A stretch of 64,000 nucleotides of DNA from JBGLNJ01 sp034434835 (GCA_034434835.1 DAOTXX010000153.1:1-64000), one strand, 5' to 3'. Counted from the first letter of the stretch, positions 17,870 to 26,847 are shown. Numbers and translations are program-made. Notes: generated by a model not told the origin, from the letters alone.

Positions 17870-18759
17870 TTGAACACTCCTTTGGGCCTGAGCTTGCCAA
17901 TCAACCCCATGATGCCACCTGGCATGACGATCAACACAACGACCAGGATGGCAAAGCTGATAAAGTCTTGCAAGGCGGGCATGACCACCAGGATGCTGAG
18001 GGCTTCGGCCAGGGCCAGGACCAGGGAGCCAAGCGCCACGCCGACCACGCTCTCCAGGCCGCCCAGGACCACGATGCAAAACCCCTTGAGCAAGTGCGAG
18101 CGCCCAAAGTCCGGGTCAAAGGCAAAGATCAGCGCCATCAGCGAGCCAGCCAGGGCTGCCAGCGCCGTGCTAATGCCAAAGGCGACCTCCATCACGCGAT
18201 CGGTATTGATGCCCACCAGTTGGCTGGCATCGCCATCCTGCGCCGTGGCGCGGATCGCCTTGCCCATGTAGGTATAGCCTAAAAAGCGCTGCAAGCCGAT
18301 CAGAGCCAAAAGGCCGACGATAAAGACGACCAACCGGTTCACCGAGATCGAAATGCCGGCCAGCCTGAACGTCATCAGGGTGTAGGGCGTGGTGATCGTG
18401 CGCGTGTCGCCTGAAAAGACAAGGTAGGCAATATTCTGCATGATCAGCCAGATGCCAAAGAGAAGCAGCAAAGAAGAGATCGGGGGAGCGTACATGACCC
18501 GACGGACAATGTAGCGCTGCATCAACAGCCCCAAGACGAAAAAGAGCGGAACGATCACGACCGGCGCCAGGAAGGGACTCAGACCCAACCTGACGACGCC
18601 GAGAAAAGCTGCATAGGCTCCCCACATCATCACGCCAGCATGAGCCAGGTTAACGAGCTTCATCACGCCATAGACGAGCGCCAGGCCATAGGACATGGTG
18701 GCATACAGTCCGGCCAGCAGCACCGCACTCACAACCAAAGCAGGCAGGTCAATGTTCAA
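17866..18759 (-). CDS. livH: Branched-chain amino acid type ABC transporter permease LivH
   Basis: 297 aa membrane protein with about eight hydrophobic segments and LivH hallmarks (GLYATMSYGLALVYGVMKLVNLAHA near the start; GGLESVVGVALGSL near the end). The chosen start is TTG at 18759, since GAGGAGG lies five to six bases upstream and the next residues NIDLPAL open the first helix. An upstream ATG frame would place a hydrophilic, proline-rich stretch in front. It overlaps livM by four bases. Confidence 0.92.
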   Translation of the reverse strand: MNIDLPALVVSAVLLAGLYATMSYGLALVYGVMKLVNLAHAGVMMWGAYAAFLGVVRLGLSPFLAPVVIVPLFFVLGLLMQRYIVRRVMYAPPISSLLLLFGIWLIMQNIAYLVFSGDTRTITTPYTLMTFRLAGISISVNRLVVFIVGLLALIGLQRFLGYTYMGKAIRATAQDGDASQLVGINTDRVMEVAFGISTALAALAGSLMALIFAFDPDFGRSHLLKGFCIVVLGGLESVVGVALGSLVLALAEALSILVVMPALQDFISFAILVVVLIVMPGGIMGLIGKLRPKGVFK

Positions 18760-18851
18760 GGGGGCCTCCTCGAAAAAAGTCCGAGTTCCCCCAAGTTCCA
18801 TGGCCCTGAACTCGGGGGAACGCACAGGTGTTTTTCAGCGATGCTCTGCCA

Positions 18852-20102
18852 TTACTTTTTCGGAATCGGCACAACAGGGTCTGCGGTCGCAACGTCCTTG
18901 GGATAGACGAGCGCGACCTTGCCACCGGGCAGGTTTTGCATCATGACATAGTCGTTGTTGATCTGGCCGTTCGACTCGAACCAGACCCGTCCACCGACGA
19001 CCAACGAGTCCTTCATGTCCATCTTGGCCAGGGCATCGCGGATCTTGATCTTGTCCAGTGAGCCGGCATTTTCAATCGCCTTGGCCATGACGCGGGCTGT
19101 CTCGTAAGCCAGTGCCGGGAACCACTCGGCCGGCTCGTTATAGGTTTTTTGATATTTCTCGGCAAAGGTCTTGGCCGCCTGTGTGGGGATGTCCATGTGC
19201 CACCAGTTGCACGAGACGATGTAATCGGCGGCCGCGCCCAGCGCGTCGCGGGCGGCCTTTTCCGTGCCGCGCGGGCCATAGCTGACGACCAGGTGATACA
19301 GGCCTAACTCGGTGTAGCGGCGATGGATCGTCGTATAGTCGGCGATGCGGGCATCGGCCAAAAAGACATCCGCGTTGGCCGCCTTGAGTTTTTGCAGCAG
19401 GGGATCGGCGTCCTTGAGGTTCAGCTCAAATGGCTCGTCCATCACGACCTGGAAGCGATCGGGGGCGGCAGCGCTCTTGTCCTGGACACCCTTGCGAAAC
19501 TCTTTGCCGTGCGAGGTGTTCTCCCCCACCACCGCGATCTTGACCGGCTTTTTGAGCTTGCCGGCATCCTGTTGAGCCTTCATCCAGTCCATCAGAGTGT
19601 GCGCTAGCTTTTCGATGCTGGCCAGAGCGCCAAAGACGTACTTCATGCCCCGGGCATAGATCTCGCCAGTGGCGCCGCCGCCGTTGACGTAGGGGACCTG
19701 ATACTTTTCCGGCACAACGGTGTGCGCCGAGATCAGAGGCGTGCCATAGCCCCCCAAGAGCGCGTGCACCTTGTCCTCATTGACCAGCTTCTCGTAAAGC
19801 TGGACCGAGGTCGTGTTGTCGCTCTTGTCATCATAGATGATGAGCTTGATGGGGATTTTCTTGCCATACTCTTTGACCATGACGCCACCTGCGTCATTGA
19901 TCTCTTTGATGGCCATCTCATAGCCCTTTTTGAAATAGCCGCCTTCCCGCGCCTGGCCGCCCGTAAGAGGCAGCGCCGCGCCGAGAACGATCTCGCTCGG
20001 CGCGGCCGGGGCGGCCGGCCCACACGCTGCCACCATGGAAACCAACACGCTCAACAGCGTGATCAGAGTCATTGCCCTGAATGATTGACGAGAGACCAAC
20101 AT
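18852..20102 (-). CDS. livK: ABC transporter substrate-binding lipoprotein (LivJ/LivK type)
   Basis: 416 aa. Lipoprotein signal with C27 in MVAACGP, then a type I periplasmic-binding fold typical of the Leu/Ile/Val and amide-binding receptors (IVLGAALPLTGGQAREGGYFKKG; NDAGGV; ALLGGYGTPL). The start at MLVSRQS has AGGAGGA seven bases upstream. It is the first gene of the liv operon and captures the ligand outside the membrane for LivHMGF. Binding residues do not identify the ligand; amides or urea remain possible besides branched-chain amino acids. Confidence 0.9.
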   Translation of the reverse strand: MLVSRQSFRAMTLITLLSVLVSMVAACGPAAPAAPSEIVLGAALPLTGGQAREGGYFKKGYEMAIKEINDAGGVMVKEYGKKIPIKLIIYDDKSDNTTSVQLYEKLVNEDKVHALLGGYGTPLISAHTVVPEKYQVPYVNGGGATGEIYARGMKYVFGALASIEKLAHTLMDWMKAQQDAGKLKKPVKIAVVGENTSHGKEFRKGVQDKSAAAPDRFQVVMDEPFELNLKDADPLLQKLKAANADVFLADARIADYTTIHRRYTELGLYHLVVSYGPRGTEKAARDALGAAADYIVSCNWWHMDIPTQAAKTFAEKYQKTYNEPAEWFPALAYETARVMAKAIENAGSLDKIKIRDALAKMDMKDSLVVGGRVWFESNGQINNDYVMMQNLPGGKVALVYPKDVATADPVVPIPKK

Positions 20103-20194
20103 CTTGCTCCTCCTTTGGAAACTAGCTTTGCGAATAAATGGAAACTGGCAATGGGCAGAAATGCTAGCTGTCTCACCTCCTTTCGCGCATCCAA

Positions 20195-20977
20195 TCATCC
20201 GGGCCGTGTCCCCACGACCCACGCAAAAGTGTGGTTGAAACACACCCGGTCACCCTCCCAATGAACGCCCAGACCAGCCGCATCATCAGGGATCGAGGCA
20301 ACGAACCCTGCCCGTACCTGCTCGGCGGCCTCGGGTGGGGTACGGCTGATGGCAAACCATTCCTCCAATTCTCGGGGTGTGATGTAGGTCGCGGCCCGCA
20401 GGTCTCGCAGGCCGGTCTGTTCAAACAGAGCGATCAACTCGCTCAACGCAAGACATCGGGTATGAGAGGGATCGCGCCACCGCTCAAGTTGATTGTGGAG
20501 AGCCGCCTGCGCTGAAATCTCTGAGGTGATAATGTCAATCAAAGCCACTTTTCCACCAGGCCGCACGACGCGCACCATCTCGGCCAAAACTCGACCCGGG
20601 TCAACCAGGTGATGAAAGGCGGAACCACACGTCACGATGTCGAAGGAGGCATCTGGAAAGGTCAGCGATTCGGCATCGCCTTCCTGAAAGCGAACGTTGG
20701 CGCTCTGCCTGGCCTGGCGATTCGCCTCAGCCTGGGCCAGCATCGCCGGGGTCAAATCAACGCCGACCACCTCCGCCACTCGCTCGGCAAAGAGCAAAGC
20801 CAGAAAGCCGGGCCCGGTCGCGACATCGAGCACACGATCCCCGGCCCCAGGGCCGACAAAAGCGACAAAACGGCGTCGCGCCTCCTCAGCAGCGATGACC
20901 GCGCTGCGGGCATAAGTCTCGGCCTGGGCAGTAAAAGCCTGACGCACTTGATCTTTGTGGTGTTCTGGGTTGCCCAT
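20195..20977 (-). CDS. SAM-dependent methyltransferase (UbiE/MenG-like class I)
   Basis: 260 aa. Class I methyltransferase fold: motif I VLDVATGPGF, a VDLTPAML segment, the EGDAESLTFPDASFD post-motif region and HHLVDPGRVLAEMVRVVRPGG. Similarity is to the UbiE/Coq5-like and related small-molecule methyltransferases; the substrate is unknown. It lies upstream of livK on the same strand with a 92-base gap, so it may or may not share its transcript. Confidence 0.85.
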   Translation of the reverse strand: MGNPEHHKDQVRQAFTAQAETYARSAVIAAEEARRRFVAFVGPGAGDRVLDVATGPGFLALLFAERVAEVVGVDLTPAMLAQAEANRQARQSANVRFQEGDAESLTFPDASFDIVTCGSAFHHLVDPGRVLAEMVRVVRPGGKVALIDIITSEISAQAALHNQLERWRDPSHTRCLALSELIALFEQTGLRDLRAATYITPRELEEWFAISRTPPEAAEQVRAGFVASIPDDAAGLGVHWEGDRVCFNHTFAWVVGTRPG

Positions 20978-21104
20978 CCCAACGTTTAGCTCTGCACGAG
21001 GGGCTGGATCGTTTCCAAGTTAGCGAAAAGGCAAGAACAGATTTGGCTGCAACGTATGGCTAATTCTATTCAGCACTCGGAAATAGTCAAATTCAAGCCC
21101 AACT

Positions 21105-21132
21105 TTGTCGGAACCCTCAAGGATGGTATAAT
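21105..21132 (+). promoter_or_regulatory. Sigma70-type promoter
   Basis: TTGTCG at 21105-21110 and TATAAT at 21127-21132 with a 16-base spacer, 37 bases before the start of the AmaP-like gene. Confidence 0.6.
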
Positions 21133-21169
21133 CTCACCACACAGGAAACTAGACTGAACAGGGGGCCTC

Positions 21170-21784
21170 ATGAATACATTCAACCGTATCGTCGTGATTT
21201 TGGTGTTCCTGTCGCTTTTTGTCATCATAACCATCGGACTGGTCGCACTTCCAGAAAGCCTGAGGGTTATCAAAAGCGCTGTGGACAGCACGCTGGACAC
21301 GGTCAACCGCGTCAGGCCTGGCGGGGTGTACCTGACATTTCGTGTGCTGCTGATCCTGTGCGCCATGTTCGTAGACGCCTTGCTCATCGGCCTGCTGCTC
21401 TGGGAGGTGCGTGGTCCAGCCAGGCGTCATATTCGTGTCAAAAGAGTCGGCGGCGGCGAGGTGATGGTGACCGCCGAATCCATCGCCGAGCGGCTGCAAT
21501 TTCATCTCGATCAACTGGCGGACGTGATCAATGTCAAAGTCAAGGTCTCGCCGCGCGGCGGCGGTGTAGATGTAGAGGTCTTTGTCCAGACGGGTGTAGA
21601 CGTGAACATACCGGACAAGGCCGAACAGGTGCTCGAGGTCACTCGCCAGGTGGTCGAAGACAAAATGGGACTGGTGCTGGCTCGCAAGCCCCGTGTCAGC
21701 ATCCATGCCATGCCGACGCCAGGCCTGGCAGTCCGGCCCAGGCCCAGCGAGATGCCCGTCACCTCAGACAGGCCAACAGTCTGA
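21170..21784 (+). CDS. AmaP/Asp23-like membrane protein
   Basis: 204 aa. Two membrane helices (about 5-27 and 58-78) joined by a short loop, then a soluble domain (GGGEVMVTAESIAERL; VKVSPRGGGVDVEVFVQ) resembling the Asp23/Gls24-like part of AmaP proteins in Gram-positive bacteria, which anchor Asp23 near the envelope. It probably has an envelope-stress or cell-surface role. A Pro-rich tail follows. It has its own promoter and precedes scpB by 22 bases, so the two may be co-transcribed. Confidence 0.65.
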   Translation: MNTFNRIVVILVFLSLFVIITIGLVALPESLRVIKSAVDSTLDTVNRVRPGGVYLTFRVLLILCAMFVDALLIGLLLWEVRGPARRHIRVKRVGGGEVMVTAESIAERLQFHLDQLADVINVKVKVSPRGGGVDVEVFVQTGVDVNIPDKAEQVLEVTRQVVEDKMGLVLARKPRVSIHAMPTPGLAVRPRPSEMPVTSDRPTV

Positions 21785-21806
21785 GTGTCGCTATCCCGAT
21801 ACGCGC

Positions 21807-22424
21807 ATGACTCCAGGTGAGCAACCCGCACAAGAAAAACAACTTGCGCTTCCGGCGCTGGTCGAAAGCCTGCTGTTCGTCGCCGACGAGCCGGTTGAGG
21901 TGGCAACGATCGCTCAGGTGCTCGAGGTGGACATGAGCGTCGTCGAGGCCGCCCTGGCCGAACTGTCGTCGGACGGACTGCACCGCGGCGTGCGCTTGCA
22001 GCGCAAAGGCAACAAGGTGCAATTGGTCACTCGCCCGGAAGCGGCCGCCTATGTCGAAAAATTCCTGGGACTGGAAAAAAGTGGCCGGCTCTCCCAGGCC
22101 GCGCTCGAGACCCTGGCGATCATCGCCTATCGTCAGCCCTGCACACGCGCGCAGATCGAAGCCGTGCGCGGCGTCAACTGCGATGGCGTCCTCAGCACCT
22201 TGCTCAACAAAGGCCTGATCGAAGAAGCCGGGCGATTGGAAACGGTCGGCCATCCTTTCGTCTATAGCACGACCTTTGCGTTCTTGCAGCACTTTGGACT
22301 CAAGAGCCTGGACGACTTGCCGCCGCTCGAACCAACGCAAACACCCACGCTCGTCGAGCCAGACACTCTGCCCACTGAAATGCCCGTCTCCCAGGAGCCG
22401 CCTGCGCCTGTTGAATTAGCTTAG
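21807..22424 (+). CDS. scpB: Segregation and condensation protein B
   Basis: 205 aa. Two winged-helix domains typical of ScpB: LPALVESLLFVADEPVEVATIAQVL, then LSQAALETLAIIAYRQP with TRAQIEAVRGVNCDGVLSTLL. ScpB is the non-kleisin accessory subunit of the SMC condensin that compacts chromosomes. The start was placed at MTPGEQP since the domain begins soon after. The partner scpA is not adjacent, although it often is in other genomes. The C-terminal tail is Pro/Glu-rich. Confidence 0.9.
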   Translation: MTPGEQPAQEKQLALPALVESLLFVADEPVEVATIAQVLEVDMSVVEAALAELSSDGLHRGVRLQRKGNKVQLVTRPEAAAYVEKFLGLEKSGRLSQAALETLAIIAYRQPCTRAQIEAVRGVNCDGVLSTLLNKGLIEEAGRLETVGHPFVYSTTFAFLQHFGLKSLDDLPPLEPTQTPTLVEPDTLPTEMPVSQEPPAPVELA

Positions 22425-22444
22425 TGATTTACTGGAGAAGGCAA

Positions 22445-22960
22445 ATGAGGGTTCTATTATCGAGTCTGATCGTGGTTCTGTGTGTGAGCGCATGCGCGGG
22501 GCCGGCCGCGCCAACTCTTACGCCAACCCCTGTACCCACAATGCGCCCTTCCGCCGGGCCATCGCCCGCCATTGAAGCAACGATGAACCCGGGCCAGCCA
22601 GCCAGTACCGCGCCTGTCAAGACATGGGTCGAGTCCAATGGCTGGCGCAAGAGTGAGGCCAGGTATTTTGCCGCCACAGGTCGCCCACAGTTCGTCGAGT
22701 TCTTTGCCTTTTGGTGAGGGACGTGCCGGGCAATGCGGCCCATCGTGCATGGGCTGGAAGACAAGTATGCCGCCAAGATTGACTTTGTGTATCTCGACAT
22801 AGACGATCCAGCCAGCGAGCCCGCCAAACGCAAGCTGGGCTACCGCGTCCAGCCGGACTTTTTTTTGATTGACGCGAACAGCAACGTGATCCAACGCTGG
22901 ATCGGATACGTCGAAGCTAAAGCCTTTGAAGAGGGCCTGAGCAAGATAGCAGGTCAGTAG
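22445..22960 (+). CDS. Thioredoxin-fold lipoprotein with in-frame TGA at the first redox Cys (candidate selenoprotein)
   Basis: Read through TGA (22715-22717) the product is 171 residues. Lipobox VSAC gives lipid-anchored C17, followed by a Pro/Thr-rich linker and a thioredoxin fold (about 60-170). The active site reads F-W-[TGA]-G-T-C, so codon 91 stands exactly where thioredoxins have the first cysteine of CxxC, and C94 is present. The frame continues intact with LDIDD, the QPDFFLID strand (cis-Pro region) and YVEAKAFEEGL. An eight-base-pair stem-loop starts 18 bases after the TGA. The ribosome site GGAGAAGG precedes ATG. Likely an extracytoplasmic thiol reductase. The alternative is a pseudogene made by one Cys-to-stop mutation. 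Confidence 0.72.
22736..22756 (+). promoter_or_regulatory. SECIS-like stem-loop downstream of in-frame TGA
   Basis: CGGCCCAT pairs with ATGGGCTG (one G-U pair) around the 5-base loop CGTGC. The loop begins 26 bases after the TGA, and one of its first two bases is G. This meets the published general bacterial SECIS pattern (stem of at least 4 bp, small loop with G in the first two positions, loop 16-37 bases from UGA). It lies inside the coding frame, as bacterial SECIS elements do. Confidence 0.55.
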
Positions 22961-23013
22961 AGATCAACTGGCTGCTGATTCGCACCGAGTCGGCGGACAT
23001 TTGCCATGCAAGT

Positions 23014-23694
23014 ATGACCACCCACATCCTCATTGTCGAAGACGAAGCCACACTGCGCGAGACGTTAGCCTACAACCTCACCCAAGAGGGTTATCAGGTA
23101 GCCAAATCGGGTGACGGGGCCGAAGCGCTAGAGATGGCTCGCGCAGACAAGTACGACCTGATTGTGCTCGACATCATGCTGCCGGGCCTGGACGGCCTTT
23201 CGTTCTGCCGCATCCTGCGCAAGGAGCAAGCCACGCCCATCATCATGCTGACCGCGCGCGGAGGCGAAGTGGATCGCATCATCGGACTGGAAAGCGGCGC
23301 GGACGATTACATCGTCAAGCCATTCAGCCTGGGCGAGTTTCTGGCGCGCGTCCGAGCCGTGCTGCGCCGCGCTCCATCCACCGCGCTGCGCTCCGACCGG
23401 ATCGAATCCGGCGACCTGGCGCTCGATCTCGTCGCGCGGCGGGTGATGCTAGCCGGACGCGAGATCAAGTTGAGCCACAAAGAGTTCGACCTGTTGGCAA
23501 CGCTCGCCCGCAACAAAGGCGCGGTGCTTTCGCGCGACCTGCTGCTCGAACAAGTCTGGGGCTACGATCACATCGGGGACGACCGCACCGTAGACGTTCA
23601 CGTGCGCTGGCTGCGGGAAAAGATCGAAGCCGATCCATCCGAGCCGCAACGGATCGTCACCGTGCGCGGCGTGGGCTACCGGTTCGAGGGTTGA
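23014..23694 (+). CDS. phoP: Response regulator, PhoP/PhoB type
   Basis: 226 aa. Receiver with E9-D10-E11, phosphoacceptor D53 (LDIMLPGLDG) and the lysine in VKPF; winged-helix DNA-binding domain ending TVRGVGYRF. It is directly followed by a PAS-containing kinase of PhoR type, and a phosphate transport locus with PhoP-like boxes begins about 4 kb downstream. It is therefore likely to be the phosphate-starvation regulator, though assignment from sequence alone is not certain within this large family. Confidence 0.85.
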   Translation: MTTHILIVEDEATLRETLAYNLTQEGYQVAKSGDGAEALEMARADKYDLIVLDIMLPGLDGLSFCRILRKEQATPIIMLTARGGEVDRIIGLESGADDYIVKPFSLGEFLARVRAVLRRAPSTALRSDRIESGDLALDLVARRVMLAGREIKLSHKEFDLLATLARNKGAVLSRDLLLEQVWGYDHIGDDRTVDVHVRWLREKIEADPSEPQRIVTVRGVGYRFEG

Positions 23695-23695
23695 C

Positions 23696-24832
23696 GTGTC
23701 GAGCTGGGTCGTCGCCGGGGTGGCAATGGTCGTGGTGTTGGTACTCGCCTGGAGATTGTGGGCGACGCAGCAGCAGACGCTTGCGGTTCGGCGTCAGTTG
23801 GTCGCAGCGCAGCAGCGCCTCGAGCAGCTCGAACGCGGCGAAGCGATCTTGCGCGCCTGGCAGGCCACTGTCGGCCAGGCGATCGAAGACGCGCTGCTCA
23901 CGCTGGACGCCGAAGGGCACGTCCAGTGGGCCAATGAAAGAGCCGGCAGATTGTTCGGCGATCCGGTCGGCAAGCCTCTGATCGAAGCCACGCGCTCGCA
24001 CGAGCTAGAGACTCTGCTCCAAGAAACTCGGCGCGCCGCGGAACCGCTCGATCGGTTGGTGACCTTGAATGGTTTGGCGTATGCCGGACGGATGGCTCTC
24101 CTGCCAACCGGCGGTGCGGTGCTGGCGTTGGAGGACGTGAGCGAGGTGCAGCGGCTGGGCCGCGCGCGGCGCGACTTTGTCGCCAACATCAGCCACGAGC
24201 TGCGCACGCCGCTGGCTTCGATCCGCTTGCTGGTAGACACACTTCAATCGGGCGCGCTGGGCGATCCCCAAGTCGCGTCCGAGATGCTCGGCAAGATCGG
24301 CGTCGAAGCGGATGCGCTCTCGCAACTGGCGCGCGAGCTGCTCGACCTGGCGATGATCGAATCCGGGCAGATGCCGCTCAAGCTCGAACGAGCCGACCTG
24401 CACGCACTGGTGCAAGAACAGGTCGAACGCTTCATGCCACAGGCACAGCAAAAACAGCAAACCCTCCTCATGGATATCCCGCCTGGCACATGCGCCCTGG
24501 CCGATGGCGAGATGATCAGCCGGGTGTTTGCCAATCTGCTGCATAATGCGATCAAGTTCACACCGGTCGAAGGACAGATCCGCGTGGGCGCGCAGACTGA
24601 AGGCGACAATGTGACCGTTTCAGTTGCAGACAACGGCCCTGGCATCCCGCCCGAAGCATTGACTCGGATTTTCGAGCGATTCTACAAAGTGGACCGGGCG
24701 CGCGGACAATCGGGCACGGGGCTGGGACTGGCGATCGCACGTCACATTGTCGAAGGACATGGCGGGCGCATCTGGGCCGAAAGCGAACCCGGTCACGGCG
24801 CGACATTTCGCTTCACGCTGCCGGTATGTTGA
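23696..24832 (+). CDS. phoR: PhoR-type sensor histidine kinase with PAS domain
   Basis: 378 aa, GTG start one base after the phoP stop codon. One N-terminal membrane helix (about 4-22), a coiled-coil linker (24-50), a PAS-like domain (about 60-155; DALLTLDAEGHVQWANERAGRLFG), then H167 in NISHELRTPLASI, and HATPase_c motifs (LLHNAIKF, VADNGPGI, GTGLGLAIARHIVEGHGG). This layout matches PhoR proteins without a large external sensor, which usually read Pst/PhoU status. It overlaps the next gene by seven bases. Confidence 0.85.
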   Translation: MSSWVVAGVAMVVVLVLAWRLWATQQQTLAVRRQLVAAQQRLEQLERGEAILRAWQATVGQAIEDALLTLDAEGHVQWANERAGRLFGDPVGKPLIEATRSHELETLLQETRRAAEPLDRLVTLNGLAYAGRMALLPTGGAVLALEDVSEVQRLGRARRDFVANISHELRTPLASIRLLVDTLQSGALGDPQVASEMLGKIGVEADALSQLARELLDLAMIESGQMPLKLERADLHALVQEQVERFMPQAQQKQQTLLMDIPPGTCALADGEMISRVFANLLHNAIKFTPVEGQIRVGAQTEGDNVTVSVADNGPGIPPEALTRIFERFYKVDRARGQSGTGLGLAIARHIVEGHGGRIWAESEPGHGATFRFTLPVC

Positions 24833-26748
24833 TTCAACCCAGAGCCAAAATCCTTCTTGAGCGATTCGCGTTTGCCGCGATTATGCTGCTGACGCTCGTT
24901 TTGCATTTCTTCCGTCTCGATCAGGAAGGGTTCGCCAATCTCTACTACGCGGCGACCGTCAAAAGCATGCTGACGAGTTGGCACAACTTTTTCTACGCCT
25001 CGTTCGATCCGGGCGGACTTGTGACGGTGGACAAGCCACCGCTCGGTTTGTGGGTGCAAGCATTGAGCGCGACGATTTTCGGATTCAACGGATTCAGCTT
25101 GCTTTTGCCGCAAGCGGTTGCCGGCGTCCTTTCGGTCGCGCTGATCTATCACCTTGTCGCGCGCGTATTCGGCGCGGGCGCGGGGCTGGTCGCCGCGCTC
25201 GTACTTGCCCTCACGCCGATCAGCGTTGCGGCGAATCGTAACAACACCATGGACAGCCAGCTTGTCTTCACGTCGCTTTTGGCAGCATGGGCGGTCAGTC
25301 TAGCGATAGAACGCGGCAAACTTGGCCGGCTGCTCCTCTGCGCGATCTGGGTTGGCATCGGTGTCAACATCAAGATGTTGCAAGCGTATATGGTTTTGCC
25401 CGCGTTCTGGCTCGCGTATCTCGCCGCCGCGCGCACAGCATGGTGGAAACGGATGGCGCATCTCGCGCTCGCGACGATCACGCTCGTGGTCGTTTCGTTC
25501 GCATGGATCGCCGCGTTCGATCTCACGCCTGCCGATTCGCGTCCATACGCCGGCAGTAGCCAGAACAACACGATGTTGGAACTGGTCGTCGGGCATAACG
25601 GCATCGCGCGTCTCGGTGCGATAGCAGATTGGCTCGGCTTGCGCCATGCGCTGCAACCGGGGCTGCGCGTCGCACAACCATCGCCGAATCAGCCACCGCG
25701 TCCGCAAAATCCACCGCCCAACCCACCGAACGCGCCGCAAAATCCATCTCCCCCTCAACCACCCGCACCGCCCACGTCAAGCGAAACTGGCAGCCCGGGC
25801 ATCTTGCGCCTGTTCAATCAGCAACTCGCCGGGCAGATCAGTTGGCTCTTGCCGCTTGCCCTCTTGGGTATCATCGTCATCGCGTCGGGATGGCATCACA
25901 CGCCGCACGAAACACACTCCACCCCTGGCGCGCTCGTACTGTGGAGCGTCTGGCTCATCCCTCAGATCATCTTTTTCAGTTTCGCCGGTCTGTTTCACCG
26001 CTACTATCTCGAAATGATGGCTCCGGCGATTGCGGCACTCGTTGGCGCGGGCGTCGCGGCAATGTGGCGCGCATACAACCAGTATCGTTGGCGTGGATGG
26101 ATGCTGCCTTTGGCGATGCTCATCACCGCGCTGGCTCAAGCCGCGATGCTCTGGCATTTTCCCGATCAGGCACGCTGGCTTGTCCCACTGATTTTGGGAA
26201 TGACGTTCGTCGGAATCATCGGATTGATCTTGGCGCGACGCGCGCCGGCTCTTCGGCTGGCGCCTTTTTCCTTGTGCCTCTTGGCTTTGTTACTTGCTCC
26301 GATCGCATGGTCCATCACCCCCCTGCTCGGTGCAGATGCCGGGTTGCCCTTTGCCGGGCCAGAACTGTTATCGCGTCCACAACGTGGCGCCCAACCGCCT
26401 GCCGACGACTGGCTGATCGAGTATTTGCGCGTGAACCGCCGTGGCGCCAAGTTTCTTGTCGCGACGCTCAACGCCCAAACCGCCGCTCCCATCATCCTTG
26501 CCACCGGCGAACCAGTGATGGCGCTCGGCGGTTTCTCTGGCGGAGATCGGATCGTGACGACTGATGAGCTTGCGCAATTCGTCGCAGACAACACCGTGCG
26601 CCTGTTCTGGCTGTCGCCAGACAACCGCCAAGCCGAAGTCACACGCTGGGTGAGGAGTCATTGCGCGCCCGTGTTGTCCACCGCGCCGCGCGCGCCCGAT
26701 CCCGTGCCCGCTCAACCGCATCAGTTGTATGATTGCACGCCGAATTAG
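24826..26748 (+). CDS. GT-C family glycosyltransferase (PMT/ArnT/YkcB-like)
   Basis: 640 aa polytopic membrane protein with about a dozen helices. The first loop carries the acidic catalytic region typical of lipid-linked sugar transferases (LDQEGFANLYYAATVKSML, then FDPGGLVTVDKPPLG). It probably transfers a sugar from a polyprenyl phosphate to an extracytoplasmic acceptor. A Pro/Asn/Gln-rich loop of about 40 residues (roughly 285-325) stands before GQISWLLPLALLG, where many homologues have a Gly-rich loop. The C-terminal soluble domain (about 530-640) ends with Cys residues. It overlaps phoR by seven bases, suggesting co-expression with the Pho regulators. Confidence 0.82.
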   Translation: MLIQPRAKILLERFAFAAIMLLTLVLHFFRLDQEGFANLYYAATVKSMLTSWHNFFYASFDPGGLVTVDKPPLGLWVQALSATIFGFNGFSLLLPQAVAGVLSVALIYHLVARVFGAGAGLVAALVLALTPISVAANRNNTMDSQLVFTSLLAAWAVSLAIERGKLGRLLLCAIWVGIGVNIKMLQAYMVLPAFWLAYLAAARTAWWKRMAHLALATITLVVVSFAWIAAFDLTPADSRPYAGSSQNNTMLELVVGHNGIARLGAIADWLGLRHALQPGLRVAQPSPNQPPRPQNPPPNPPNAPQNPSPPQPPAPPTSSETGSPGILRLFNQQLAGQISWLLPLALLGIIVIASGWHHTPHETHSTPGALVLWSVWLIPQIIFFSFAGLFHRYYLEMMAPAIAALVGAGVAAMWRAYNQYRWRGWMLPLAMLITALAQAAMLWHFPDQARWLVPLILGMTFVGIIGLILARRAPALRLAPFSLCLLALLLAPIAWSITPLLGADAGLPFAGPELLSRPQRGAQPPADDWLIEYLRVNRRGAKFLVATLNAQTAAPIILATGEPVMALGGFSGGDRIVTTDELAQFVADNTVRLFWLSPDNRQAEVTRWVRSHCAPVLSTAPRAPDPVPAQPHQLYDCTPN

Positions 26749-26762
26749 CCGTTGCACGGTGG

Positions 26763-26847
26763 TGTCATTGCGAGCCGCCGAAGGCGGCGAAGCAATCCCA
26801 TTTGCTTGCTGGAGATTGCTTCGGGCGCTGCACGCCCTCGCAACGAC
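26763..26847. repeat. GTCATTGCGAG...CGCAACGAC dispersed repeat, copy 2
   Basis: Begins GTCATTGCGAG and ends CTCGCAACGAC, with GAAGCAATC and GATTGCTTC inside. Related to 9094-9195. Confidence 0.75.

Noticed and set aside
16811..18079. Longer livM frame beginning inside livH
   Set aside because: The first 69 residues are Pro/Arg/Gly-rich and read livH out of frame; the GTG overlapping the livH stop has a proper ribosome site and starts the membrane protein.
22725..22739. Alternative SECIS hairpin GCCG-GGCAATG-CGGC
   Set aside because: Its loop starts with GG but only 11 bases after the TGA, closer than the usual 16-37 range, with only four base pairs; the 22736-22756 stem is stronger and better placed.
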